64,000 bases of DNA from Candidatus Saganbacteria bacterium (GTDB lineage: Bacteria; Margulisbacteria; WOR-1; XYC2-FULL-46-14; WPAF01): assembly GCA_009772965.1 (NCBI GenBank), contig WPAF01000001.1, positions 1 to 64,000 of the forward strand, in the 5' to 3' direction. Position numbers and translations under genes: made by a program. The notes beneath the pieces are model-generated. The model searched no databases. It was not told where the DNA came from and worked only from the letters and a program-made list of their open reading frames with translations. Positions 19,287-29,237 of the stretch are shown one piece after another (position 1 is the stretch's first letter; the number at the start of each line of letters is the position of its first letter).

Positions 19287-20369
19287 TTAATAGTTTAGGA
19301 ATAATTTTCCCCAATTTGTTTTTAGCATCTCATTAACTCTTTTTTTCCCGATAAAGGGATACCAATAATAATCATGATATAGGATCGAAGCGATATATGA
19401 CCAAGGGGCAAGAACGGTGCGTAAAAGAAAATTTTCCAATGGCTTTAAAGGTCCCCAATAGATCATTTCCTGTCCCCTACTGGCAAAGGTAGTGCGTTCC
19501 ATATGAAAACGAAAATTAACATTTGAAATATCTTCCCCTATTATTTCAATCTCTTTTGGATCCCCTGTGCCAAGCCCAGCTTCGTGAGCCAAACGAATAA
19601 ATTTCAATGACATTGGATTAAACCCCATCATTTTAGCAGAGATTGCATCGATTGCAACTTGGTCAGCCGAAGCTAGAATATGATTTTTTACATGAGGAAC
19701 CATGCATCGCGGCCCTGGACCATCTCCCGCAAAAGTTCCGTCCATGACTGCGAAAACACCAGAATGAATTTCCTTTTGGATAGTTAATAAATCAACTAAT
19801 GTTTCATGAATTACAGAATGAGTCCAGTGCCTTTTTTCATGCAACAATCCACCAAACGCATTCTTCATTGCCCCAGTCATTGTAGTAAAAACATGTGTCT
19901 TCATTGTCGGCAAATGTATGATGTTTTCGCCAATCATCCGTTTTGGGATCATTATTCCATCTGGGAAAATATCATTGAGGACAAGCATTTTGCCTTTGGG
20001 CTCATATTTAATCCATTCTTCTCCTTTATACAGATGTATATTGCGAAGGCCATATTTATCAATAACTGGTTTATGTTTGTTTTCTTTTTCCCCTTGCTTG
20101 GCCGAAACTACTACAGTTCGGTTATGGCAGCCATGAATAAGCTCTTTTTTATAGCCGTCTGAAAGCAATGTTTTTATAACTCCTTCGAGTTGCCATGGAG
20201 TTGTTGAGCAAGCCGGATAAAACTTATGCCAAGATATATTAATTTTTAAGGCGGTATCTTTATTTTTTGGCAAATATTTTTCATATTCAGCAAGATGCAT
20301 CAGTTTTTGGTAATCATCCAATATTGCTTCCGGAGAAGTTTTTAATACAGCTACTTTAGTTTTTGCCAC
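19287..20369 (-). CDS. DUF362 domain-containing protein (second copy)
   Basis: ALKINISWHKFYPACSTTPWQLEGVIKTLL, IHLPTMKTHVFTTMTGAMKNAFGGLL, ILASADQVAIDAISAKMMGFNPMSLKFI. Confidence 0.82.
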   Translation of the reverse strand: MAKTKVAVLKTSPEAILDDYQKLMHLAEYEKYLPKNKDTALKINISWHKFYPACSTTPWQLEGVIKTLLSDGYKKELIHGCHNRTVVVSAKQGEKENKHKPVIDKYGLRNIHLYKGEEWIKYEPKGKMLVLNDIFPDGIMIPKRMIGENIIHLPTMKTHVFTTMTGAMKNAFGGLLHEKRHWTHSVIHETLVDLLTIQKEIHSGVFAVMDGTFAGDGPGPRCMVPHVKNHILASADQVAIDAISAKMMGFNPMSLKFIRLAHEAGLGTGDPKEIEIIGEDISNVNFRFHMERTTFASRGQEMIYWGPLKPLENFLLRTVLAPWSYIASILYHDYYWYPFIGKKRVNEMLKTNWGKLFLNY

Positions 20370-20372
20370 AAA

Positions 20373-21266
20373 TTATATTATCCCCTTTCCATAAATAATC
20401 AAAATAATTGTTGCTATCCAGCCTATTGCTACTAACACTAAAAAAGGATCGATTAGTAATAATTTCTCCGCGTTTCCTCCTTTATCCTTTCTATAAACCA
20501 AATACAAATATCTAAATAAACCAAAAAGAACAAAAGGCACGGAATAAACTAATTTTCTTGTTTGGAATTTTGCGATTGTTTCCGGAGAAAGAGTATACAA
20601 GGAATAAGTTAAAACGACCGAGCTAGACGTTATGGATATTAATTGATCAAGAAGGGAATTATTATATTCCAAAAGAATATTGCGATGCGAAACGGCATTT
20701 TTACCTAATACCAATAATTCGTTTTTTCTTTTACAGAAAACTACGAAAAGAGCTATAAGGGAAGCGCAAATAAGGAACCATGGAGACATTTCAACCCCTA
20801 TTACTTCCATGCCGGCAATCCCGCGCAAAACATATCCCGCGGCAATAATAAATGCGTCAAGTATAACGACCTCTTTCAAGCCAAAAGTGTATCCGAGCAT
20901 CATTATTAAATAAATTAAAACTATCAATACAAACGTATAATTTAATATGAATGACAAAAATAATGCGGCAATTAAACCTATAATTATAAAAACCAAAGCG
21001 AACAAATTTGACAGCGTCCCTTGCGCCAGAGGCCTAAACTTTTTCTTGGGATGAAGCTTATCTTTTTCGAAATCCTTCAAGTCATTTATCAAATAAGTAC
21101 AACCAGTAAGCAGGCAAAAAAGCAAAAAGGCATAAGAAACAATTAAAAAATCTGAAAAAACAAAAAGACGTTTTGCAAAGATTAAACCCGCATATATTAT
21201 TAAATTTTTAATCCATTGTTTTGGCCGCAATGACTTGAATAATAACCAAATTTGATTATTTGCCAT
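20373..21266 (-). CDS. UbiA-family decaprenyl-phosphate phosphoribosyltransferase-like protein
   Basis: KSLRPKQWIKNLIIYAGLIF; YLINDLKDFEKDKLHPKKKFRPLAQG (NDxxDxExDxxHPxKxxRPxAxG as in DPPR synthases). Confidence 0.85.
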   Translation of the reverse strand: MANNQIWLLFKSLRPKQWIKNLIIYAGLIFAKRLFVFSDFLIVSYAFLLFCLLTGCTYLINDLKDFEKDKLHPKKKFRPLAQGTLSNLFALVFIIIGLIAALFLSFILNYTFVLIVLIYLIMMLGYTFGLKEVVILDAFIIAAGYVLRGIAGMEVIGVEMSPWFLICASLIALFVVFCKRKNELLVLGKNAVSHRNILLEYNNSLLDQLISITSSSVVLTYSLYTLSPETIAKFQTRKLVYSVPFVLFGLFRYLYLVYRKDKGGNAEKLLLIDPFLVLVAIGWIATIILIIYGKGII

Positions 21267-22544
21267 TTAAGTAATAGCTCCTTTGTTTCGCCAGTTATTT
21301 AACATCCTATAAGTATAATAATGGAGCAGCGCCGCAAAAACAATCACAAATAATTGCCCAAATAAAGGATTAACAAAAATCCAATTTCCAAGAAATGGGA
21401 GCCAGCTAGTTAAAAAACTTAAAGAAAATAATCCGATCAATAAATATTTATCTTGGCAATATTTAGCAAGTAGAATTGGCGTCGCTATTAGAAATGCTGG
21501 CCAACCAAAGCCGACCAACCTCTCAACAGAGGAGCCCAGCGACGGCCCTAAACAAAATGTCAGCAATCCATAAACTACAGCAACAGGAAGCCAGATATCA
21601 TTGTTCAAATATTTCCTGCGAAACTTTACAATTGATAATAATATGATAGGCAAAGTCCCAAAATAAGTGAGCAGTGTTATTAATGTCCTTAATGGCCTAT
21701 CAAAATTAAGACAGCCAAAAACAATTGTTTTAATTGCTCCCAGATGAATGTATTTTGGCATTTTGAGTATAACAATTGGATGATGATAATCATTAACATT
21801 AAACCAAGTATAAACCCCTAAAACATTTCTTAGAAAGTTGAAAGGAATTTTGCCAAATAAATATAGCAAGTCATTAACCCTATGCAAATTTGGCATGCTG
21901 GGGGCAACTGACGAGATATAAATGCTGATCGCGATTGCAATAAAAGTTGTAATCAACGCAGCCATTGCTAATTTGTTCTCGCGGTTATAGAAAGTAATCA
22001 AGATGATGGTCAAGCTCAAAAGGATAGTTGATTCTCTCGTCAGAAAAAGTGGCAGAAGCCACAAAATGCCATACCAACGATTAAAAATAATTGTAGTTAA
22101 AAAAAAGCAACTTATTATTGCCGCATGACATAAATCAGGCAAATAATATTCTTTTAATAAACTCATTATATATGGGGTAAAAAATAAAGAAATGATTAAT
22201 ATTTTGGGCAATGTTGTTTTTGACATTAATAATAGAATAACGGCAAATAATAAGAGAAAGATGCTTACCAGAGCTAAAACAATAAAAGAACTGCGGACAT
22301 CATGAGTCAAGAGTGTCAATTTTTGAGCTAAAAATGGATATAAAACCCTATAAGAAAATGGTTTGGCTGTTTCTTGGTAATTCCCTTCTGCCATATTAAT
22401 GTACCAATGGCTGTCGGGATTAGAAGGAGCCGAAACTGATAAAGCCATTGGTATAAGTATAATAGTAATTACAAAGGCAATAACAAAACTTGTAATATAG
22501 CAATTAAGTCTTAACATTTCATGAGACTTTCTCGGAATGCTCAT
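21267..22544 (-). CDS. Polytopic membrane protein, possible GT-C glycosyltransferase
   Basis: Multiple TM segments; DSHWYINMAEGNY...FSYRVLYPFLA, no specific signature. Confidence 0.5.
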   Translation of the reverse strand: MSIPRKSHEMLRLNCYITSFVIAFVITIILIPMALSVSAPSNPDSHWYINMAEGNYQETAKPFSYRVLYPFLAQKLTLLTHDVRSSFIVLALVSIFLLLFAVILLLMSKTTLPKILIISLFFTPYIMSLLKEYYLPDLCHAAIISCFFLTTIIFNRWYGILWLLPLFLTRESTILLSLTIILITFYNRENKLAMAALITTFIAIAISIYISSVAPSMPNLHRVNDLLYLFGKIPFNFLRNVLGVYTWFNVNDYHHPIVILKMPKYIHLGAIKTIVFGCLNFDRPLRTLITLLTYFGTLPIILLSIVKFRRKYLNNDIWLPVAVVYGLLTFCLGPSLGSSVERLVGFGWPAFLIATPILLAKYCQDKYLLIGLFSLSFLTSWLPFLGNWIFVNPLFGQLFVIVFAALLHYYTYRMLNNWRNKGAIT

Positions 22545-22552
22545 ATTTCACT

Positions 22553-24082
22553 TTATTTATTTTTGATAATAGCATAAGATTTTATCTTAACACCCAACAA
22601 TTTAACATCTTTCTTATATAAAATGTTTTTATCAGATGAACCAGTAATAGTATCAAGACTATATTTATATGCTCCAGCCTTTTTCCTTAGCAAATCACCT
22701 CTTATTAAATACCAATTATGGCATAATACAGAACCGCTATCTTTGCCGGGATTGTAATAAATGGGAATATTATTTTTATTAATATAATCAGCAATTTTGC
22801 TTGCCGCCATACCCTCATTAATAAAAATAATGTTATAAGATATACTTATCAACGCATACCCCAACAAAAAGATGGAAGCTATTATCTTGGATCCTTTGAT
22901 TTTACAATATTTTATAAATACTGAGGATGAAAGAACAATAAATGGAAATAAAATATACAACATATATCTATCGGCAATTCTTGTTATCGCGCCAACAAAA
23001 ATACCAGATAGTAACCATATATATAAAGGCATATTTACTTCGTTATCTTTAATGATCTTTTTAAATAAAAACAATGAGACCAGCCCCAAAAAAATAAATA
23101 TTAATAGAATATAAAATAAATAAGGATGGGAATCGAATAATTCTAACCGCATTTCCCCGAAAATACTTGAATAATTATGCCAATAATAATTCAATATTAA
23201 AAACAGGATCAATGCAAATGCGCTTCCGGCAGCAATAACTTTCTTATTAATATTTCGTAATTTACATAAAAATGCCATTAATAAAAAAGGCGTGGAAAAC
23301 GCGCTAAGTAGGTATAATTCTGAAATTACCCTTGGGATAAAAAGCAAAATATTATCAACACTATTGAAACGATAATTCCGGGTGAGATGGGGCGGGATTA
23401 CATAACCTTGTTTGATATAGGGCAAAGCATAAAATATTATTAAGGGTAATAATGATAATGCCATATATTTCAGGATTATATTTAACCTATCTTTATCTCT
23501 GATAATAATGAACAATATAAGTATTGCTGAAAACGCATAAATAAAAGAATTAATCTTAAATAATCCAGACGCCGCGATAAGAAGTGCAGACGTATAAATA
23601 TATTTTCTCTCATTATCCTTCAATCCAATTATCAGGAAAATAAGCCCGGAGGTTGTTAAAAATGCAAAAGGAATATCAGAGGATGCAACTGTTGAATAAT
23701 AGAAAAATAAGGGATTAAAAATAAGGAGCAAAACAGTTATAATGCTTTCATTTAATTTATAGTATTTTAATAGAAACCAAGCTGAAATTATTATCAACAT
23801 ACACGCGCATATAAGCGAAAATATCCGGGAAGTTAACACAGAAAAGCCAAATATTTTTGTAATAAGAGCGATACCTAATACTGAAGAGACAGGATTTGCA
23901 ATGGAACTTTCCAGGATTTCTCTGGCAGGATCAATTTGTCCATTACTTAAGGATTTACCCGCAAAAGCATAATAGGATTCAAGGTTTACAAACGGCGCTG
24001 ACATTAATTGCAGTTTTATAATTATAAATGCTAAAAGCAAGATAAAACAAAATATTTGGAATATAAGAACTTTATTTTTCGT
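22553..24082 (-). CDS. Family 39 / PMT-like GT-C glycosyltransferase
   Basis: LESYYAFAGKSLSNGQIDPAREIL, many TM segments. ORF track starts at TTG 24040; in-frame extension to ACG (24080-24082) restores an SD and a full first TM. Confidence 0.65.
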   Translation of the reverse strand, partial: TKNKVLIFQIFCFILLLAFIIIKLQLMSAPFVNLESYYAFAGKSLSNGQIDPAREILESSIANPVSSVLGIALITKIFGFSVLTSRIFSLICACMLIIISAWFLLKYYKLNESIITVLLLIFNPLFFYYSTVASSDIPFAFLTTSGLIFLIIGLKDNERKYIYTSALLIAASGLFKINSFIYAFSAILILFIIIRDKDRLNIILKYMALSLLPLIIFYALPYIKQGYVIPPHLTRNYRFNSVDNILLFIPRVISELYLLSAFSTPFLLMAFLCKLRNINKKVIAAGSAFALILFLILNYYWHNYSSIFGEMRLELFDSHPYLFYILLIFIFLGLVSLFLFKKIIKDNEVNMPLYIWLLSGIFVGAITRIADRYMLYILFPFIVLSSSVFIKYCKIKGSKIIASIFLLGYALISISYNIIFINEGMAASKIADYINKNNIPIYYNPGKDSGSVLCHNWYLIRGDLLRKKAGAYKYSLDTITGSSDKNILYKKDVKLLGVKIKSYAIIKNK

Positions 24083-25418
24083 AAAACACCTTTCTTGTAG
24101 GGTTTTTAGAATTCAATTTGGAAAAATAATACAGCCAGAAAAATAGGAAAAAGCCTTCGTTGAAATAGTGCCCCCCTCGCCCCAATCTAAGAAAAAAATA
24201 ACAAAGAATTCCATTATTAATTATCCATAAATATTTTGAATGGTCATTATCCTTAAACAGATAAAATCGTTTTATAAAAATAAAATATGCCAATACGCCC
24301 AATAAGCCAGTTTCTGATAAAAGCCTAAAAAACAAAGAGGAAGCATCATTATAGTTTAGCCGCATTTCAATAGTTCCTGTGTTTACTTTTTGGATATCTA
24401 CGCCGATGGCATTTTTCATATAGCGAGGATAAGTATTTTCAAAAGATCCCAAACCAAAGCCAAAAATTGGGCTATCACGAAAACTCATCAAAGAAATAGC
24501 AGCATTAGATAAAGAAGCAAAAGCAGTTCCTTTCAATGAGGTTATTTGAACTTGACCCGTAAAATATTTAATTGCGACATCGACACGCCCCTTAACTTCC
24601 GCCACTCCATTATAAGCAGAATAAACAAAAAGTGTCATTATTATGAATGTTATAAATAAATATTTAATATTATGGTAGCTAATTAGTACTAAAATTAAGG
24701 AAAATAAAATTCCAATATAGCCGGTTGTTGAAAAAGTTAAGATAAAAACCATTATTATAATCAAAGCCTTCCAACTTTTAATAAACTTAAAACCACCCTT
24801 AAAAAAACTCATTAAGGAAGCAAAAAATGCCGGCATCAGTATAAAAACAAGGCCGGTCGGCTCATGCAAAATAGAAGAAACTCTAAGTAATCCCATCCTT
24901 GCTGCATGAAAAGTAAAGCCAGGGTGAAGATAACGATAATTATACCCTGGCTGGAAATGCAGCAGATAACTAATATCTTGAAAAACCCCAATTAAAGCAA
25001 TTAAAAAAGCTATCCGCATATAAATCTTAAATATTTTTAATGCATCATTATTGTTTATTTTTATTAGATAATAAAATCCAAACGCCGAAAATAAAATCCC
25101 AACAAATTGCAAAAGAAATCTCGACAAAGAAGCATATCCCAGCTTGATACTTATTAAAGTGATAATGCTCGCTAAACAAAATAGAAAAAGAAATGTCTTA
25201 TTAAAATATAATTTGTTTGTTTTTAATATTAATAGAGACAATACAATTGCCATGATAATCAATGGGGCTCGAAGATATTCATAATATGTAAATACATCTG
25301 TAAAAACTGAAAAAACCGCCAAATAGTTAAGAAAAGTTAAACTAATGGGGATTCGTAAATTATTTAACCCTTTGAAATTAAAAAAAGAATGGGCGTGAAA
25401 TTTAAATGGTATATTCAT
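24072..25418 (-). CDS. O-antigen ligase/polymerase-like (Wzy_C) membrane protein
   Basis: About 10 TMs; SSILHEPTGLVFILMPAF and FGFGLGSFENTYPRYM...TGLLGVLAYFIF typical of O-antigen ligase family. Confidence 0.75.
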   Translation of the reverse strand: MNIPFKFHAHSFFNFKGLNNLRIPISLTFLNYLAVFSVFTDVFTYYEYLRAPLIIMAIVLSLLILKTNKLYFNKTFLFLFCLASIITLISIKLGYASLSRFLLQFVGILFSAFGFYYLIKINNNDALKIFKIYMRIAFLIALIGVFQDISYLLHFQPGYNYRYLHPGFTFHAARMGLLRVSSILHEPTGLVFILMPAFFASLMSFFKGGFKFIKSWKALIIIMVFILTFSTTGYIGILFSLILVLISYHNIKYLFITFIIMTLFVYSAYNGVAEVKGRVDVAIKYFTGQVQITSLKGTAFASLSNAAISLMSFRDSPIFGFGLGSFENTYPRYMKNAIGVDIQKVNTGTIEMRLNYNDASSLFFRLLSETGLLGVLAYFIFIKRFYLFKDNDHSKYLWIINNGILCYFFLRLGRGGHYFNEGFFLFFWLYYFSKLNSKNPTRKVFYEK

Positions 25419-26394
25419 CAGGTTTATAAATATTCAGATTCCCCTTAATATAATTGATGGTTTCTTTCAAACCATTCTCAAGCGAATATTTGGGCTCATA
25501 ACCAATTAGCTTTTTAGCTTTTGAAAAATTACAAATCAATTGTTTGACTTCACTCTTTTCAGGCCTAATTCTGACTTCATCGCTAATGATTTTAGCCTTG
25601 CTCCCCGTAAGTTCTAATATTTTATTGGCCAGAACGCCTATTGTAATACCCTTTCCTGACCCAATATTAATAACTTCTCCAACAGTATTATCTGCTTCAG
25701 CAATCTGTATATAGCCCGCAACCGAATCCTTGACATAATTCATGTCTCGTACTGGAGATAATGCCCCCAATTTAATCTCTTTTTTACCAGATAACGCTTG
25801 ACAAATTACTGTCGGAATAACCGCCCTTGCTGATTGCCTAGTGCCGTACGTGTTAAATGGTCTGATTGTAGCCACTGGAAGATTAAATGAACAATAAAAA
25901 CTTTCGGCAATTTTATCGGCTCCAATTTTAGTGGCAGAATACGGGGATTGGGCTTGAAGCGGATGCTTTTCATCAATTGGCGTGTAAATAGCTGATCCAT
26001 ATGTTTCGCTTGTAGATGTGTGAACAATCTTTTGTATCCCCATCTCTCTGCAAGCCTGTAAAACATGCAAAGTACCCATTACATTTGTCATTACGTAAGC
26101 TTCTGGCGCTAAATATGAATAAGGAATGGCTATTAAAGCGGCTAAATGAAACACAATATCCTGTTTTTTTGCCGCATCTTTGACAGCTCCGAAATCAACA
26201 ATATCGCCAAAAATGATCTTAACTTGAGAAAGAATTTCTTTTGGCACAAAATCCAAATTCCCTATCTTATTTTGTGAATTATAAAAAACAAAAGCTGTAA
26301 CATCTGCTCCTATTTTTACCAATTCCTCAACTAAGTGGCTGCCAACAAACCCATCTCCCCCTGTTACTAAGACTTTTTTCCCTGCCAATTTCAT
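25402..26394 (-). CDS. NAD-dependent 4,6-dehydratase, LegB-like
   Basis: VTGGDGFVGSHLVEELVKIGADVTAFVFYNSQNKIGNLD; VHTSTSETYGSA...YSATKIGADKIAESFY; RPFNTYGTRQSARAVIPT. Confidence 0.82.
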   Translation of the reverse strand: MKLAGKKVLVTGGDGFVGSHLVEELVKIGADVTAFVFYNSQNKIGNLDFVPKEILSQVKIIFGDIVDFGAVKDAAKKQDIVFHLAALIAIPYSYLAPEAYVMTNVMGTLHVLQACREMGIQKIVHTSTSETYGSAIYTPIDEKHPLQAQSPYSATKIGADKIAESFYCSFNLPVATIRPFNTYGTRQSARAVIPTVICQALSGKKEIKLGALSPVRDMNYVKDSVAGYIQIAEADNTVGEVINIGSGKGITIGVLANKILELTGSKAKIISDEVRIRPEKSEVKQLICNFSKAKKLIGYEPKYSLENGLKETINYIKGNLNIYKPDEYTI

Positions 26395-26409
26395 TGTTTA
26401 TGACCCCTT

Positions 26410-27126
26410 TTAGATTTTTTCAATCCATTTTGCATTGCTTACTTCCTCCAAGTTTTTAATTTGTTCGATCGCCAGCCAATTTTCCTTAATAGCATAACCT
26501 TTGACCGCAAAACCTTTGCTTATCAAAGCCATAATAAGTTCCGGCATCGTGTAACATTTATCAGGAATGAGGTTAAGGCAGATATTCTTTATTAAATAAA
26601 TCCCCGCGCTCGCCTTATAATTAAAAGTCGGTTTTTCTCTAACCGCCATGATGTTTTGAGCGGTATCTGTATCCAGTATTCCGTAACTCAATGAATGGGA
26701 AAAATTGATCATTGCAACTGTCAAATCGGCATTTGTGCTTTCATGCTGAGCCTGCAGCTTACCAAAATCCAGATCGGTTAAAATGTCGCCATTAATTACT
26801 AAAATTGATTCGTCTTTTCTTAATTTGATTTTATTTTTCTTTAAAAGAGAAAGTGGCCCAGCGGTTCCCAATTGAACGTTTTCTTCCAAAAAACTTATTT
26901 TTATTCCGTGATATCTTTTTTCCGCAAGATAAAGCTTAATAATATCTGCCCGATAATTCAACGAAACATAAATATCATCGTACCCGTATTTTGATAAAAC
27001 GGAGATAATATAATCAAGTATCGGGCGCCCGCAAACCGGAATTAAAGGCTTAGGAATGGCAAAAGTAAGAGGCCTGAGTCTTGTTCCCAGTCCTCCCGCT
27101 AAGATCAATGTTTTTTTATGTTTCAA
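26410..27126 (-). CDS. Sugar-1-phosphate nucleotidyltransferase
   Basis: LILAGGLGTRLRPLTFAIPKPLIPVCGRPILDYII; VINGDILTDLDF; AGIYLIK. C-terminal metal-site motif is atypical (WLAIEQ). Confidence 0.85.
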   Translation of the reverse strand: MKHKKTLILAGGLGTRLRPLTFAIPKPLIPVCGRPILDYIISVLSKYGYDDIYVSLNYRADIIKLYLAEKRYHGIKISFLEENVQLGTAGPLSLLKKNKIKLRKDESILVINGDILTDLDFGKLQAQHESTNADLTVAMINFSHSLSYGILDTDTAQNIMAVREKPTFNYKASAGIYLIKNICLNLIPDKCYTMPELIMALISKGFAVKGYAIKENWLAIEQIKNLEEVSNAKWIEKI

Positions 27127-28313
27127 TTTTTAATACCCACCAATTCATATGATTTATCTTCAAGCGCCTTAAATGATTTTTCCTGATCAGCTTGAGTTCG
27201 TATGATTTCAATATTTTTTAGCCCGAAAGTCTTTTTTTTCTCATCACTTTCAATAATCTTTATGATCGAATTAGCTGCAGTATACACATCATTCGAATCT
27301 CCAATAAAACCGTTTTCCCCATCTTTGATCCATTCCCTCATGTTTTTTAGATTAGAAACAACGGGGACGCAACCGCAAGCCATTGCCTCAAGCATTGAAA
27401 CTGCTCCAGAATCAGTATAAGAAAGAGAAACATAAACATCGGCTGCTCGGTAGAATTTTGCCATATCTTGATAATCCACTTTTTCAACCCATACAATTTT
27501 ATCATAGATCCCGAGATCTTGAGCCAATTTAACGAATTTATTCTTTTCAAGCGCGGAATGATATTTCATTACCAAACGAGCTTCCGGTATTTTTTTGACT
27601 ACCACAGAGAAAGCTTTTATAAGGGTAGTTATATTATAGTGCGCATCATATAACCCTCGAGTGCTCAATACCATAGGATGACCATCAATACCTAGCCGTT
27701 TTTTTAGGTTGCCGGGATCAATATGCGGATTAAAAGTTTTTAGATCAATGCCAATGTGCATGAATTTTGATTTTTCTGGAGACATGCCTAATTCGATGGC
27801 TGCTTTATTCGCTTCCTCCGATGTATGAGTCAGGAAATCAATCCTTTTCATAGCAAATTTGACCCAGATGCGGTGAAATAACGATTTTTTCGGATAGAAT
27901 AACAATTCCGGGCCGCCGGTAAAAACCATAAATGGATGAAAACCAGTAAATATTCCGATATATCCGGCAAAACCTATATAAAAACCCTGTAAAATATCCG
28001 GTTTAATTTGCTTAAGTAATTGCTTGGTTTTCCTGATATATGAAGGATATTTTAAGTAACTTAAATAGTTAAACTTTGCCCATTTAACCCAATCTGTAAG
28101 TAAATTATTCTGCCTGCATGACCTCGAAGCTGTATCTGATAAAGATACAACTTTGTTTTGCAAAGAATGCACTGTCACACCTTCAATTTCCTCATAAACA
28201 TTTGACAATAGGTGAACTTCGTGCCCTTGAGCTGCAAACCATTTAACCCATCTTTTTACATGTTCGCTATTAGCCCAGCCGAGGAAACAGATTTTTAATT
28301 TATTTTTTTGCAT
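27123..28313 (-). CDS. Glycosyltransferase family 4
   Basis: KICFLGWANSEHVKRWVKWFAAQGHEVHLLS; YTDSGAVSMLEAMACGCVPVVSN. Confidence 0.88.
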   Translation of the reverse strand: MQKNKLKICFLGWANSEHVKRWVKWFAAQGHEVHLLSNVYEEIEGVTVHSLQNKVVSLSDTASRSCRQNNLLTDWVKWAKFNYLSYLKYPSYIRKTKQLLKQIKPDILQGFYIGFAGYIGIFTGFHPFMVFTGGPELLFYPKKSLFHRIWVKFAMKRIDFLTHTSEEANKAAIELGMSPEKSKFMHIGIDLKTFNPHIDPGNLKKRLGIDGHPMVLSTRGLYDAHYNITTLIKAFSVVVKKIPEARLVMKYHSALEKNKFVKLAQDLGIYDKIVWVEKVDYQDMAKFYRAADVYVSLSYTDSGAVSMLEAMACGCVPVVSNLKNMREWIKDGENGFIGDSNDVYTAANSIIKIIESDEKKKTFGLKNIEIIRTQADQEKSFKALEDKSYELVGIKN

Positions 28314-29232
28314 TAAAACCCGCTTTTTTACTAAGAAAAATTCGTAATCGAAAGAAAAGATAAAAAGGGTCGCTCATAAACATCTTGAATAAATACTTTA
28401 AAGTTACAAATAAATGTTTTGATTGAAAGAATATTCTTTGAGCGGTCACAAAAAACAGCTCAGCCCTCCTTCTTCTTATTAAATATGAGTCAATCAACTG
28501 TTTATTTGCCAATTTAGAATAATGCAAATTAATCACATAAATCTGGCTATTGCACATAAGCTCGTGGCTCTTATAACTTGCCGAAGAGTAGTTAAAATCG
28601 TGCTTAATATATTCTCCCATGATATCGGGTAAAAATACAAATTTAAAACCCTGCCGTGCCATTCGTAGCCATAATTCGTAATCTTCGACAAAATGCAGAT
28701 GCTTGATATCTTCTGAAAAGTACCCAACTTTTTCAATTACGGATTTTTTAAAGGTTGTAGCAGAGGTAGAAAGCGGGTTTCCGCTAAAAAGCAATTTTCT
28801 GTGCATATCTTTTTCGTATGACCCATCAGCGCAAATTCCTATGATCTTGCCATTCTGCCTTATATACTGCCGGTGGCACACAATCGAAGCATCCGGATCA
28901 TCTGCATATGTTCCGGCAACTTTTTCCAGTTTCTCTGGATACCAGATATCATCCTGATCAAGTATAGCTATTATATCTCCAGACGAATATCTTATTGCCG
29001 TATTCCTGGCGCCGCCTAAACCTTTATTTTTTTGTTCCACATAAACAAAGTTTATTTCAGGGTGTGTAGCTATATAATCTTTAACTATGCTGCCTACATC
29101 ATCGGGTGATTCATCATTTACCAGAACAATTTCAAAATTTCTATAAGTTTGTGCCAACGCGGAATCAAGGGTCTTTCTTATAAATCTCGCTCCGTTATAT
29201 AAAGGCGTGATGACCGAGAATTTCAAAAACAC
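28300..29232 (-). CDS. Glycosyltransferase family 2
   Basis: FSVITPLYNGARFIRKTLDSALAQT, VNDESPDDVGS, LDQDDIWYPEKL. GTG start at 29232 (just after the upstream stop) is more plausible than the 46-nt-overlapping ATG at 29283. Confidence 0.87.
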   Translation of the reverse strand: MFLKFSVITPLYNGARFIRKTLDSALAQTYRNFEIVLVNDESPDDVGSIVKDYIATHPEINFVYVEQKNKGLGGARNTAIRYSSGDIIAILDQDDIWYPEKLEKVAGTYADDPDASIVCHRQYIRQNGKIIGICADGSYEKDMHRKLLFSGNPLSTSATTFKKSVIEKVGYFSEDIKHLHFVEDYELWLRMARQGFKFVFLPDIMGEYIKHDFNYSSASYKSHELMCNSQIYVINLHYSKLANKQLIDSYLIRRRRAELFFVTAQRIFFQSKHLFVTLKYLFKMFMSDPFYLFFRLRIFLSKKAGFNAKK

Positions 29233-29237
29233 TCTTC

